From assembly GCA_963925805.1 (NCBI GenBank), contig CAWUSE010000013.1:16157-80156 (forward strand): DNA of 64,000 bases, written 5' to 3'. The notes under the pieces were generated by a model. That model made no database searches and was not told where the DNA came from. It saw only the letters and a program-made list of their open reading frames with translations. Position numbers and translations under genes: made by a program. Below, one piece after another: positions 50,983 through 59,977 of the stretch. Numbering within the stretch: the stretch's first letter is position 1; each line of letters starts with the position of its first letter. Source of the DNA: UBA10347 sp905182135. GTDB taxonomy: Bacteria; Actinomycetota; Acidimicrobiia; Acidimicrobiales; UBA10347.

Positions 50983-52146
50983 ATGAGTGCGCGTACCGAG
51001 TCTGAAGAGACCTATCTGGACTGGGCCGCCAGCACGCCTATGCGGCCCGAGGCCCTGCAGGCAATGGTGCAAGCCGCCCAGGATGGCTACGGAAACCCAA
51101 CCGGTGCCCATCATCGCGCCCGGGTAGGCCGTCGTATCGTCGACGATGCTCGTGACCAAGTTGCCGACGCGGTCGGCGCCGAACCATCCGAGGTCATCTT
51201 TTGCGGTAGCGGCACCGAAGCCGACAATCTGGCCATCTTTGGCGCGCACGCAACGAACAATGGGCACGTCGCCTGTTCAGCGATTGAACACCATGCTGTG
51301 CTGCACCCCGTCCAACATCTCGGTGGCACCGTTCTTGATGTTGACAGTGCCGGTCAACTCGACATCGCTCAGCTGCGCTCGATCGCTAATGACGATCTTG
51401 CGATCGTTTCAGTCATGCTGGCCAACAACGAGACCGGTGTCGTCCAACGACTCGACGAGATCCGAGCCGTCCTTGACGAACTCGCACCCAATGCACTGCT
51501 GCATACCGATGCGGTGCAGGCCTTCCCATGGCTCGATGTTGCCGAACTTGCAGCACCAGCCGACTTGATCAGTCTGAGTGGGCACAAGTTCGGCGGGCCA
51601 AAGGGCGTAGGTGTGCTGATTGTTCGTTCGCACGCTGATATCAAGGCCCAAACCCTTGGTGGAGGTCAAGAGTTCGAGCTCCGAAGTGGCACCCACAACG
51701 TGGCGGGAATTGCTGCACTTGGCGTGGCTGCTCAGATGATGGCTTCTGAACGAGCCCAGGTCGTCGAAAACGTTGGTGCGCTCCGGGACCGGTTGGTCGG
51801 CGGCATCATGCAGGCCTTACCTGACACGATCGAATCAGCCCGCCAAGTCGGCGATGCTGCCGTCGAAAAGGTTGCCGGCAGCGCTCATGTCTGTTTCCCT
51901 GGCATCGAGAGCGAAGCGCTTCTGTTCAAGCTTGAACGCGTCGGTATCTACGCATCGGCAGCGTCTTCGTGTGCAAGCGGTGCCCAAGACCCCAGCCATG
52001 TGCTGGCGGCGATGGGCTACCCTCGTGAGCTGGCAGCTGGCTCGTTGCGCATGTCCCTTGGATTTGGCACCACCGACGCTGATATTGACCGAGCGCTTGC
52101 CATCATCCCCGAGTGCGTGCAGACGTTGCGCGCTGCGTCTGCGTGA
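50983..52146 (+). CDS. Cysteine desulfurase (IscS/NifS-like)
   Basis: 387 residues. PLP-dependent class V aminotransferase fold. Seen: TYLDWAASTPMRPEALQAMV, FCGSGTEADNLAIFG, CSAIEHHAVLHPVQ, MLANNETGVVQRLDEI, the PLP-lysine in ISLSGHKFGGPKGVGVLIV, a GGGQEFELRSGTHNVAGIAA segment and the catalytic Cys in ASAASSCASGAQDPSHVL. It extracts sulfur from cysteine as a persulfide. The mnmA gene 10 bp downstream points to a role in tRNA 2-thiouridine, with possible Fe–S cluster supply. Confidence 0.95.
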   Translation: MSARTESEETYLDWAASTPMRPEALQAMVQAAQDGYGNPTGAHHRARVGRRIVDDARDQVADAVGAEPSEVIFCGSGTEADNLAIFGAHATNNGHVACSAIEHHAVLHPVQHLGGTVLDVDSAGQLDIAQLRSIANDDLAIVSVMLANNETGVVQRLDEIRAVLDELAPNALLHTDAVQAFPWLDVAELAAPADLISLSGHKFGGPKGVGVLIVRSHADIKAQTLGGGQEFELRSGTHNVAGIAALGVAAQMMASERAQVVENVGALRDRLVGGIMQALPDTIESARQVGDAAVEKVAGSAHVCFPGIESEALLFKLERVGIYASAASSCASGAQDPSHVLAAMGYPRELAAGSLRMSLGFGTTDADIDRALAIIPECVQTLRAASA

Positions 52147-52156
52147 GGTCGTTGTA

Positions 52157-53182
52157 ATGCAGGTAATGGTGGCAATGTCTGGCGGCGTGGATTCGTCGGT
52201 GGCCGCTGCCATGATGCTCGATGCTGGTCATGAGGTCGTCGGCGTCACGATGAAGCTTTGGGGCGGGCCGTCCGACAAGGGCTGCTGTTCGGTCAGCGAT
52301 GTGCTCGATGCCCGTCGGGCTGCCGACGCGATTGGTGTAGATCATCATGTCTTCAATTTTGGCGATGATTTCGAACGTCATGTGATCGCTCCGTACGTGG
52401 CAGAGCACGATGCTGGTCGCACCCCGAACCCATGCATCGAATGTAATCGTTCGATCAAGTTCGCTCGCCTGCTCGAACGTGCTGATGCGCTTGGGTTCGA
52501 TGCCGTCGTGACCGGTCACCACGCGCAGATCGTGACCGTCGGTGACGGTACGCGTCGTATCGCCCGAGCAGTCGACGTTGCCAAGGATCAGAGCTATGTG
52601 CTGCACATGATCCCGCCTAAGGATCTCGCACGGGTCGAGTTTCCAATCGGTGGGCTTGAGAAGTCGGTCGTGCGCCAAATGGCAGCTGATATGGGCATGC
52701 GTGTGGCCAATAAGCCCGATAGTCAGGATGTTTGCTTCATCAGCAGCACAACAAGCCGTGACGAGTTCCTAGGCGATCGACTGACGCATACACCGGCAGA
52801 GGTTGTCGACACTGATGGAAACCAGGTCGGCCAAGTTGATTCAATTCAGCTCGTCACAATCGGGCAGCGCAAGGGCCTAGGCCTAGCGGGTGGTTCGCCA
52901 GCGCAATATGTAAACAACGTCGACATCGGTGCGCAGCGAGTCACGATTGGGACTCGTCAGGACCTGCTTTCTGAGTCGGTAGAACTCGATGTGTTGACGT
53001 GGGTAGGCGAACCTGTTTCGCAGGGCCTCGTGGCTCAGACCAGCGCCCACGGAGCGACCCGCCCGGCACGAGTGCACGCGAACACCGTGACCTGGGAAAC
53101 ACCCCAGCAACGGGTTGCCCCTGGCCAGACTGTGGTGCTGTACGACGGTGACATCGTGGTCGGTGGCGGGGTAGCGCGCTAA
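52157..53182 (+). CDS. mnmA: tRNA 2-thiouridylase MnmA
   Basis: 341 residues from ATG 52157; the open frame reaches back to 51773 inside the desulfurase gene but MQVMVAMSGGVDSSVAAAMM is the normal N-terminus. PP-loop SGGVDSS binds ATP; TPNPCIECNRSIKF holds the first catalytic Cys and PDSQDVCFISSTTS the persulfide-forming second Cys. GVTMKLWGG and HHAQIV are also typical. It thiolates U34 of tRNA-Lys, -Glu and -Gln using sulfur from a cysteine desulfurase, here encoded directly upstream. Confidence 0.96.
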   Translation: MQVMVAMSGGVDSSVAAAMMLDAGHEVVGVTMKLWGGPSDKGCCSVSDVLDARRAADAIGVDHHVFNFGDDFERHVIAPYVAEHDAGRTPNPCIECNRSIKFARLLERADALGFDAVVTGHHAQIVTVGDGTRRIARAVDVAKDQSYVLHMIPPKDLARVEFPIGGLEKSVVRQMAADMGMRVANKPDSQDVCFISSTTSRDEFLGDRLTHTPAEVVDTDGNQVGQVDSIQLVTIGQRKGLGLAGGSPAQYVNNVDIGAQRVTIGTRQDLLSESVELDVLTWVGEPVSQGLVAQTSAHGATRPARVHANTVTWETPQQRVAPGQTVVLYDGDIVVGGGVAR

Positions 53183-53187
53183 CTAGT

Positions 53188-53205
53188 CGGGTAGTCCGAA
53201 TTCGC
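53188..53205 (+). repeat. Dispersed 3'-end element, copy 3 (after mnmA)
   Basis: cgggtagtccgaattcgc begins 5 bp after the mnmA stop. Its reverse complement differs by one base from 44540–44557, so relative to the upstream gene it has the same sense as the copies after glpX and the MFS gene. Confidence 0.6.
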
Positions 53206-53240
53206 CCCAATGACTTGTTTGTGTTGAATGCTCGACGGGC

Positions 53241-53272
53241 CCGGCGAGGCTATTTGCCGGCGAGGCTATTTG
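53241..53272. repeat. Perfect 16-bp tandem duplication
   Basis: The unit ccggcgaggctatttg occurs twice head to tail in the convergent interval between mnmA and the membrane-protein gene. Confidence 0.9.
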
Positions 53273-53291
53273 TCTGGGCAGCTTGCGGTGT

Positions 53292-54164
53292 TTAGTCGGT
53301 GGGGATATTGCGGCGTTCGGCTTCGTCGAGTAGTTCGCCAGGACGGCTTGGGCAGAACAAAAATCGGCGCACGTCGGTCAGGGTGGCACCGGAACGGTCG
53401 CCAGGATCGCGAAGTCCCAGCGGTGCAGGATCGGTCAGCTCGCATTCAAGCAGTAGACCCGCAGCTGCATTTGAGAGGTCGCGGGCGGGGCTGCCATCGA
53501 GTGCAGCTCCCAGCCGTTCGATAGCGGTTCGGCGAAACAGTACTGGTTCTGTCGTGACCGTCAGGTCGTGCATGACCATGCCGGTTGGGACGAAGATGAC
53601 CCAGCGCTGGGTCAACTGATGCAGGGCCCGTGCGCCGATAGCTATCGAAGTAACGCCGAGCGCAGTTGCGATGGCGCCAAGGACCCATTGCCGGTTCCCT
53701 AATAGAAGAGGGCCAGTGGCGGTCCCGCCAATCACCAAAGCCGTGACAATGGGAACCAACACGTAGCCAACATGCGAAGGCGGACGTAGCAGCATGCGAC
53801 GCTCGTCGCCGTAACTACCACCATCGACGAACCGGTCGCCGACCAACGAATTGAGCGCTACGAGAACCAGGGCGAATGCATGAGCACTAGCCAGCATTGC
53901 AATGGCTCCAAAATCAGTGTTGACGAGCGCCCATGTCGCCAGCGGAAGCGTCCCTGTGGCAAGCACTCGTAGGGTCGTCAGCGTGATAGGAACGGGAACC
54001 ATCGCGGCCAACATGCCTGCGGCCCACAGGGTCCATAGGCCAGCCGTCATCACGAAAGGCACAGCATGACCCGCCGAGGCAATGGCGTTGCTGCCAGCTT
54101 GCCCGACAGTAAGTGGTAGGAAGAACCAAAGGCCTCGTAGTACCCAAACTGCTTGTGTTCGCAT
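53292..54164 (-). CDS. Hypothetical multi-pass membrane protein
   Basis: 290 residues from ATG 54164; the same frame stays open to 54809, but that extension lies opposite ligA and is spurious. Five or six hydrophobic helices cover residues 1–165 (VLRGLWFFLPLTVGQAGSNA, TAGLWTLWAAGMLAAMVPVP, TTLRVLATGTLPLATWALVN, IAMLASAHAFALVLVALNSL, GYVLVPIVTALVIGGTATGP, VLGAIATALGVTSIAIGARA). A cytosolic part follows: RWVIFVPTGMVMHDLTVTTE, DVRRFLFCPSRPGELLDEAE. Typical of actinobacterial conserved membrane proteins of unknown role. Divergent from ligA with an 81-bp gap. Confidence 0.8.
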   Translation of the reverse strand: MRTQAVWVLRGLWFFLPLTVGQAGSNAIASAGHAVPFVMTAGLWTLWAAGMLAAMVPVPITLTTLRVLATGTLPLATWALVNTDFGAIAMLASAHAFALVLVALNSLVGDRFVDGGSYGDERRMLLRPPSHVGYVLVPIVTALVIGGTATGPLLLGNRQWVLGAIATALGVTSIAIGARALHQLTQRWVIFVPTGMVMHDLTVTTEPVLFRRTAIERLGAALDGSPARDLSNAAAGLLLECELTDPAPLGLRDPGDRSGATLTDVRRFLFCPSRPGELLDEAERRNIPTD

Positions 54165-54245
54165 CACCCCCAGCTTGCCAAGGTTCGCGGCGCACGCCAC
54201 CCGCCTCTCGGTCGAGACACTGATGGCAGACCTACAGTAGCGAGG

Positions 54246-56267
54246 GTGAGCGATGATGCCGTGACGCGAGTCGAAGAGTTGCGAGCGTTGATAGCGCACC
54301 ACAACGAGCGATATTTTGCACTCGACTCGCCAGAGATCAGCGACGCTGGTTTCGATGTGCTGCTGAGCGAACTCGCCGCGCTCGAAGACAAGTATCCAAA
54401 TCTTGCAGCGACAGACTCGCCAACGAAGACGGTGGGGGCCGGTGCGACCTTTGCGCCGGTTCAACACGATGTGCCGATGATGTCGCTCGATAAGGCCTTC
54501 AGCACCGATGAATTTGACCAGTGGCACACTCGGCTTTCGCGCAGAATCGGCGAGGACGCGGAGCTCGGCCCGTTTGTGTGTGAGCTGAAGTTCGACGGTC
54601 TCGCTATCTCGGTCCGCTACGAGAACGGCATTTTGGTCCGGGCGGCGACCCGGGGCAACGGCACTGTTGGTGAAGATGTGACTGCCAATGTTGTGACAAT
54701 CCTCGATGTACCAAAGACTTTGCCGGCGGGGGCCCCTGCCCTGCTCGAGGTGCGCGGCGAGGTGTTCATGGCAGTCAGTGACTTCACTATGCTGAACCAG
54801 GCCCGCCAAGCCTCAGGCCAAGCGCTGTACGCGAACCCACGGAACACCGCCGCTGGTTCACTACGGCAGAAAGACCCGGCTATCACCGCGTCGCGCAATC
54901 TGAAGTGGTTTACCTATCAGATGGGACAGATCGAAGGCGGACCTGCATTTACCCACCACAGTGAGACATTCGACTTCCTGGCTGAGCTTGGCTTCCCGGT
55001 AAACGATCAGGTCAAGGTCGTCGACAATGCCGACGCGGTGAAGGCGTACTTCACCGCAGCAGAGAACCACCGCCATCAGTTCAACTACGAGATTGACGGT
55101 GCTGTAGCCAAGATTGATTCGCTCGCCCGTCAACGCGATCTTGGTGTCACCAGTCACCATCCTCGGTGGGCGATTGCCTTCAAGTTTCCGCCTGAAGAGA
55201 AGACCACCGCACTGCTCGACATAGCGGTGTCAATTGGCAGCAAGGGGAAGGCCACCCCGTTCGCCGTACTCGATCCAGTCTTCGTTGGTGGCTCCACCGT
55301 CCAAATGGCTACGTTGCACAACGAGGACCAGGTGGCGGTCAAAGACGTTCGGCCGGGCGACACAGTATGGGTGCGCAAGGCCGGCGACGTGATCCCAGAA
55401 GTGGTCGGACCCGTGCTCTCTGAGCGGCCCAAGGGTTTGCAACCGTGGCGGTTTCCGGAGCGCTGCGACTGCCCAAACCGTCATCGGCTGACGAGAGCTG
55501 ACGGCGACGCCGCCCACTATTGTCTGCACCCGGTGTGTCCTCGCCAACGCGATGGTTGGATCGAACACTTCGCCGGACGCTCGGCGATGGACATCGAGGG
55601 CTTTGGCGAACGCACGGTGCGGCTCTTCACCCAGGTTGGGCTGCTCAGCGATATCGCCGGCATCTATGAACTTGATTTCGTTCGAGTGCGCGAGATCGAG
55701 GGATTTGGCGAGACGTCGGTGCGCAAGATGCACGCGTCGATCGAAGCCTCGAAGGACCGTGGTCTCGGAGCGCTACTGATTGGTCTCAACGTTCGGCATT
55801 TGGGCGATAATGGCTCGAAGCTGTTGGCCAAGTCGTTTGGTCATCTCGACCGCATCCTCGAAGCTGACGCCGAGACCTTGGGGGCAGTCGATGGGGTTGG
55901 CCCGGTAATCGCTGAGAGTGTTGCTCGCTATTTCGCGAACGAAACTAACCAGGGAATCGTCGAGCGGTTGCGATCGGCTGGTGTCGACTTTGCGGGCCCC
56001 GAGGTCATCGATGTGCCTCAAACACTCGAAGGTCTCACGGTCGTGGTGTCGGGATCGCTTGTAGGTTTCAGCCGCGATGGGGCGAAAGAGGCCATTACTT
56101 CGCGCGGTGGAAAGTCGCCTGGCAGCGTCTCAAAGAAGACCTTTGCCCTGGTACTTGGCGACTCGCCTGGAGTGTCAAAGATCGCCAAGGCAGAAGATCT
56201 CGGTGTACCCGTGATCGATGAAACAAGTTTTATTCAGCTAATGCACACCGGCCGGCTGCTTACTTGA
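54246..56267 (+). CDS. ligA: NAD-dependent DNA ligase LigA
   Basis: 673 residues from GTG 54246 (MSDDAVTRVEELRALIAHHN; open frame back to 54153 lacks homology). Domain order: Ia (EISDAGFDVLLSELAALEDK), adenylation with the catalytic Lys in CELKFDGLAISVRYENG, TRGNGTVGEDVTANV and EIDGAVAKIDS, an OB fold, a zinc finger, HhH repeats (GLNVRHLGDNGSKLLAKSFG) and a C-terminal BRCT (LEGLTVVVSGSLVGFSRDGA). The first zinc pair reads CDC with one residue between cysteines where CxxC is usual, then C-x4-C. It seals nicks in replication using NAD+. An inverted repeat overlaps the stop. Confidence 0.96.
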   Translation: MSDDAVTRVEELRALIAHHNERYFALDSPEISDAGFDVLLSELAALEDKYPNLAATDSPTKTVGAGATFAPVQHDVPMMSLDKAFSTDEFDQWHTRLSRRIGEDAELGPFVCELKFDGLAISVRYENGILVRAATRGNGTVGEDVTANVVTILDVPKTLPAGAPALLEVRGEVFMAVSDFTMLNQARQASGQALYANPRNTAAGSLRQKDPAITASRNLKWFTYQMGQIEGGPAFTHHSETFDFLAELGFPVNDQVKVVDNADAVKAYFTAAENHRHQFNYEIDGAVAKIDSLARQRDLGVTSHHPRWAIAFKFPPEEKTTALLDIAVSIGSKGKATPFAVLDPVFVGGSTVQMATLHNEDQVAVKDVRPGDTVWVRKAGDVIPEVVGPVLSERPKGLQPWRFPERCDCPNRHRLTRADGDAAHYCLHPVCPRQRDGWIEHFAGRSAMDIEGFGERTVRLFTQVGLLSDIAGIYELDFVRVREIEGFGETSVRKMHASIEASKDRGLGALLIGLNVRHLGDNGSKLLAKSFGHLDRILEADAETLGAVDGVGPVIAESVARYFANETNQGIVERLRSAGVDFAGPEVIDVPQTLEGLTVVVSGSLVGFSRDGAKEAITSRGGKSPGSVSKKTFALVLGDSPGVSKIAKAEDLGVPVIDETSFIQLMHTGRLLT

Positions 56268-56297
56268 AACGCGTGCGACGCAGGTGTCTCAAGTAAG
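56259..56297. terminator. Bidirectional inverted repeat at the ligA 3' end
   Basis: cttacttga (56259–56267, containing the ligA stop) pairs with tcaagtaag (56289–56297), a 9-bp stem with a 21-nt loop. It lies in the short convergent gap between ligA and the minus-strand gene at 56312. Confidence 0.5.
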
Positions 56298-56311
56298 CCT
56301 GCGTGCGAGGG

Positions 56312-56728
56312 CTAGCTGGCGTCGAAGCACCAGGTGTACGGCGTCGCGCCTTCAGGTCCTTGGGCGATTAGCCAGTAGAATACCCGAACACAGTTTTGGT
56401 CGGGGCGGAGCCGAGGAACGGTATTGCCTTCGCGTGGCTTGTAGCTCAACTGGTTGAGCCCTTGCACCCGGAACAGTTCCGCTTCGGGAATCTTGATGCC
56501 ATTGATGTCGATGTCAGCGGTATACCCAACCGCCAGATCGACGAATATGTCGGTTTGGCTCAGCACATTTGAACCTGGCTCGGGGCCAACCGCCTGGATC
56601 GCGACGGGAAGGTCGGTGCTTCGCGGGCTTCCTTGATATACGACCACAGCGATTGTGAAGAGAGCGGCGGCGGCGGCCAGCATTGAAATAATGATCAGTC
56701 GGCGCGTTCTGGCTGAAGGCAAGTCCAC
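56312..56728 (-). CDS. Hypothetical membrane-anchored extracytoplasmic protein
   Basis: 138 residues. Basic N-terminus MDLPSARTRR, one membrane helix LIIISMLAAAAALFTIAVVV (about 11–30), then a small outside domain: LPVAIQAVGPEPGSNVLSQT, IFVDLAVGYTADIDINGIKI, LSYKPREGNTVPRLRPDQNC and a final GATPYTWCFDAS. Two cysteines could form a disulfide. No family recognised; the strand pattern suggests an immunoglobulin-like sandwich. The gene ends by a shared inverted repeat with ligA and is divergent from the PASTA protein gene, 135 bp away. Confidence 0.75.
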   Translation of the reverse strand: MDLPSARTRRLIIISMLAAAAALFTIAVVVYQGSPRSTDLPVAIQAVGPEPGSNVLSQTDIFVDLAVGYTADIDINGIKIPEAELFRVQGLNQLSYKPREGNTVPRLRPDQNCVRVFYWLIAQGPEGATPYTWCFDAS

Positions 56729-56863
56729 CTATGAATCGTACGCTGCTCGCAGCGCTAGCCCCCAGTTCTGAGGCCCTCGGCCGCTATGGCTGTGGTCACA
56801 GATCGGCGAAGGAATGGCGAGCGCCACTCGCGGGACGATGTGGCGAAGTACGATAATTACGTC

Positions 56864-59086
56864 ATGGATCCCACTGCGCTGACCGAGATGGTCGACCGGG
56901 TCTTTGACGATCGTTATCGCATCGAAAGTCTCGTTGGGGTAGGTCATATTTCTGCAGTGTTTTCGGCATTTGACCAGGCTGAAGACAGGTCGGTAGCGCT
57001 CAAGGTTTTCGATGCCGGACTGGCAGGCGATGAGGGCTTTGTCGAACGGTTACTCGAGGCCGCCGAACTAGCGTCGGTTTTGAACCACCCAAACATCGTT
57101 GAGATTTACGACTGGGGCGTCGATGGCGGCCCGTACATCGTATCTGAGTTGTGCGAGGGCGGAAGCCTGGCAGCACTGCTCGAAGAGGGTAATCGTCTGG
57201 CGACGAGCCAAGCCTTGGTGGTGACTCTGGCGTGTGCCCGAGCCATGAATTACGGGCACGAGCAGGGTGCTATCCACGGCAACCTGACACCTCGCAACCT
57301 ACTGTTTACGTCGGACCAGCAGGTTCGGATCAGCGACTACGGTCTGGCCAATGTGATCCTAGATGTGCCAAAGGCACCGGAGTCACGAGCTCTAGAAAGC
57401 GTCCGGTACGCCTCGCCCGAGCAGGAGCGTGGCCGGCTCGTCAACGAGTCCAGTGACCTGTATTCACTGGCGCTCATAGTGAGCGAAGCCGTGAGTGGGA
57501 ATGCTCCCCATATCGCCGAGACTGTTATGGGCACACTGATGGAGCGTGCCGAATCGGCTGTCAACCTGGATCCGGCATTGGGTGTCCTGCTGTCGCCGTT
57601 AGAGCGGTGTGCTCGGGTTGAGCCCGAGGAACGACCTGAGGCCGAGGAACTCGCCATTTCGCTGCTCGCCGCCGCAGAGTCGCTGCCGCAGCCGTTGCCG
57701 CTGCCGCTGGCGGGGATTAGCAACGGAACCAGCCTGGTCAATGCTCTGCTATTGGTCGCTGGTGGAGTAATCGGACCGATCGCCGACGAGGGCATATCTT
57801 CGGCGTCTGATAGAGGTGATGATCAGGTTGAGGATGGAGCTGAATCGGCGAAACACATGGCCGGTCTCAGCGGATTGGCTCCTGCTGCTCAAGACATCGC
57901 AGACTCAGAGAAGTTGCGGTCAAGCGAAGCCGAGTTTGATGTTCCCACGGTCGGAAATTCTGCTGGTGTGGCAGGTTTCGACACCAGTGGCCATGAGTTC
58001 GACAGGCTGAATACAGATGCCATGGCGCCAGGGTTGGAAGGCCTCGTCAATTTCGAAGAAGTAGAGCCGGTGTTCGCTGAAATTCCAGGCGCGGCCGTCG
58101 GGACAGAACTCGATGTGCCAGAACCAGCACCGACTGGACGCAGCACAGCAGTGGCGTACGAAGAACTCGAAGATGATGCCGAAGATCGTTTGCCGTGGTG
58201 GCCGCTCGTTGCGCTTGCCATGCTCGTTGTTGGAGCGGTAGCGGCTGGCATGTACTTCTTTGTCCTCACCGACTCGTCAGAGTTATCGGCCGCCCCCAAC
58301 GTGATCGGTGCGCAGTACGACGATCTAGGCGACCGACTCGGCGAGCGCAACTGGGACATAATTCGGCTCGAAGCGCGCGTCGATGGCACCGTTGTTGGTT
58401 CCATACTTTCTCAGGATCCGAGCCCCGGCGAAGAGGTCGACCCAGCACAAGGGTTGACCGTCACGGTGTCTTTGGGGAACCAGATGGTCGAGATTCCTGG
58501 TGACATCGTTGGCCTAACTGTCGAGCAAGCTGAGTCGCGCTTGGGAACGGTTGGACTCGTGCTCGGCCGGTTGTCTCAAGAAAACAGCGAAGCGCTCGCT
58601 GCTGGTCTTGTTGTCGGCTTGGATGAGCCGACGACGCAGATGCCGGCCGGCGAGGGAGTTGACCTGCGGGTGTCCGCCGGAGCCGAAGACCGCATCGTGC
58701 CTGGTCAGGTAGTGGGGCTCACGATCGGTGACGCGACCAGCCTGCTTGTTGGCTTGCGGCTGCAAGCTGTCGAGGAACCGGTATTTGATCCCGAGGCCCC
58801 AATCGGCACCGTACTTGCATCGATTCCGCCGGCCGGTCAGATTGTGCTGGCTGATTCGGTCGTCACACTGGTTGTCAGCGCCGGGCCAACACCCATCGAG
58901 ATGCCCGACATCATCGGCCTGCAGCTTAATGAGGCCATCGATGTGGTCGAGGGTCTGGGACTGATCTTTATTGACACGACTGGAACCCCGGGCAAAGAGG
59001 TAATTGGCGCGTTGCCCCCAATAGGCGCCATCGTCGACGTAGGTACCGAAGTCACCATCATCTTGGACGACCCTCCCGAAGAGTGA
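56864..59086 (+). CDS. PASTA-domain Ser/Thr kinase homologue, probable pseudokinase
   Basis: 740 residues from ATG 56864. Kinase-like domain 15–275: start DRVFDDRYRIESLVGVGHIS with a degraded Gly loop, VALKVF (Lys47 kept), then AIHGNLTPRNLLF (138–140 HGN where HRD is required; Asn145 kept), RISDYGLANV (DYG for DFG) and RYASPEQERG. The catalytic-base Asp is replaced by Asn, so kinase activity is doubtful. Residues 275–440 are an acidic, low-complexity linker; LPWWPLVALAMLVVGAVAAG (about 443–462) is a membrane helix; four extracellular PASTA domains follow, starting at APNVIGAQYDDL, EIPGDIVGLTVEQ, IVPGQVVGLTIGD and EMPDIIGLQLNEA. PASTA domains bind muropeptide or lipid II. It may sense cell-wall state and act as a scaffold. 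Confidence 0.9.
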   Translation: MDPTALTEMVDRVFDDRYRIESLVGVGHISAVFSAFDQAEDRSVALKVFDAGLAGDEGFVERLLEAAELASVLNHPNIVEIYDWGVDGGPYIVSELCEGGSLAALLEEGNRLATSQALVVTLACARAMNYGHEQGAIHGNLTPRNLLFTSDQQVRISDYGLANVILDVPKAPESRALESVRYASPEQERGRLVNESSDLYSLALIVSEAVSGNAPHIAETVMGTLMERAESAVNLDPALGVLLSPLERCARVEPEERPEAEELAISLLAAAESLPQPLPLPLAGISNGTSLVNALLLVAGGVIGPIADEGISSASDRGDDQVEDGAESAKHMAGLSGLAPAAQDIADSEKLRSSEAEFDVPTVGNSAGVAGFDTSGHEFDRLNTDAMAPGLEGLVNFEEVEPVFAEIPGAAVGTELDVPEPAPTGRSTAVAYEELEDDAEDRLPWWPLVALAMLVVGAVAAGMYFFVLTDSSELSAAPNVIGAQYDDLGDRLGERNWDIIRLEARVDGTVVGSILSQDPSPGEEVDPAQGLTVTVSLGNQMVEIPGDIVGLTVEQAESRLGTVGLVLGRLSQENSEALAAGLVVGLDEPTTQMPAGEGVDLRVSAGAEDRIVPGQVVGLTIGDATSLLVGLRLQAVEEPVFDPEAPIGTVLASIPPAGQIVLADSVVTLVVSAGPTPIEMPDIIGLQLNEAIDVVEGLGLIFIDTTGTPGKEVIGALPPIGAIVDVGTEVTIILDDPPEE

Positions 59087-59108
59087 TCTCTTCCGAAGCG
59101 TTGTGCAC

Positions 59109-59528
59109 TTACTCGGTGATAGCGGTGAGCCGGCTAACGATTTCTTTAGCCAGAACTTGCTGTTCGGGTGTTGCTTCGACGTCTTGTAGCGACATGATCA
59201 AGGTGATGTCGCCTTGGACCTCGATTTCGCCGCTCATGAATGCAATCATCACATTCTCGGGCTGAGGATCGATAAGTAGCTGCCGGGCGATGCCATAGGG
59301 AATCGTGACCGAGACGTCGGCATCGCGGACATGGCCCTCGTTCGGGACCGCTGAACCGGTCGTTGTGTCGATATGGCCGAGGACGTGGTCTTCGCTGAAT
59401 GGAGCAGTTGTGACGGTGACATTCATACGAAGTGACTCGGTCGGTTCGTCGACGCGATCCTTGTACTCGTCATGAATCGCCCGGGCCTTGTCGATCCATG
59501 CAGGCGAAAGGAACGGGTGGGTGCTCAC
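59109..59528 (-). CDS. SCP2-like sterol-carrier domain protein
   Basis: 139 residues from GTG 59528 (MSTHPFLSPAWIDKARAIHD). The frame extends to 59585 but the shorter start fits the family. Central NVTVTTAPFSEDHVLGHIDT, then the SCP2-like ADVSVTIPYGIARQLLIDPQ and VMIAFMSGEIEVQGDITLIM, typical of the small SCP2 proteins of actinobacteria. The fold binds a lipid or acyl-CoA in a hydrophobic tunnel. Convergent with the PASTA gene and divergent from gatC, 146 bp away. The ligand is unknown. Confidence 0.75.
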   Translation of the reverse strand: MSTHPFLSPAWIDKARAIHDEYKDRVDEPTESLRMNVTVTTAPFSEDHVLGHIDTTTGSAVPNEGHVRDADVSVTIPYGIARQLLIDPQPENVMIAFMSGEIEVQGDITLIMSLQDVEATPEQQVLAKEIVSRLTAITE

Positions 59529-59674
59529 GTGGTCCACGGTAACCGGGGCATGTCGGAATTTACGGACCCAGGTTGATCTGTTCACAGGCCCCTCGGCGCC
59601 GGATCGGCTACCCCAGCCCGGCCGCTGCTCGGGCGGATAACATCATCAGTTGTGCATGACTGCAGGATGACCTC

Positions 59675-59977
59675 ATGAGTGGCGAGATCTCGCGTGACGA
59701 GGTCGCGCATGTTGCTTCGCTAGCTCGGTTACGGCTCGACGACAACGAACTCGATACCTTTACAGAACAGCTATGCGTTGTTCTTGAGACCGCAGCGAAC
59801 CTAAATTCGCTTGATCTGAGCGATGTGCCGCCTATGGCGCAGCCGTATCCGCTGACCAATGTGATGCGACCCGATGTCTTGGTGCCATCGCTCGATCGCG
59901 ACGAAGTCCTGGCCCAGGCACCTGACGTCGAAGATAGCAGATTTCGCGTTCCTCCATCCCTAGGCGAGGCGCCGTGA
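59675..59977 (+). CDS. gatC: Asp-tRNA(Asn)/Glu-tRNA(Gln) amidotransferase subunit C
   Basis: 100 residues. ISRDEVAHVASLARLRLDDN at the start, ELDTFTEQLCVVLETAANLN, DVPPMAQPYPLTNVMRPDVL and FRVPPSLGEAP at the end are the standard GatC landmarks. GatC wraps around GatA and stabilises the complex. Its stop overlaps the gatA GTG start by 4 bp. Confidence 0.95.
   Translation: MSGEISRDEVAHVASLARLRLDDNELDTFTEQLCVVLETAANLNSLDLSDVPPMAQPYPLTNVMRPDVLVPSLDRDEVLAQAPDVEDSRFRVPPSLGEAP

Noticed and set aside
53292..54809. 505-residue minus-strand frame extending the membrane protein upstream
   Set aside because: The first 215 codons lie opposite ligA, lack membrane character or homology, and the natural start MRTQAVWV at 54164 gives a normal protein.
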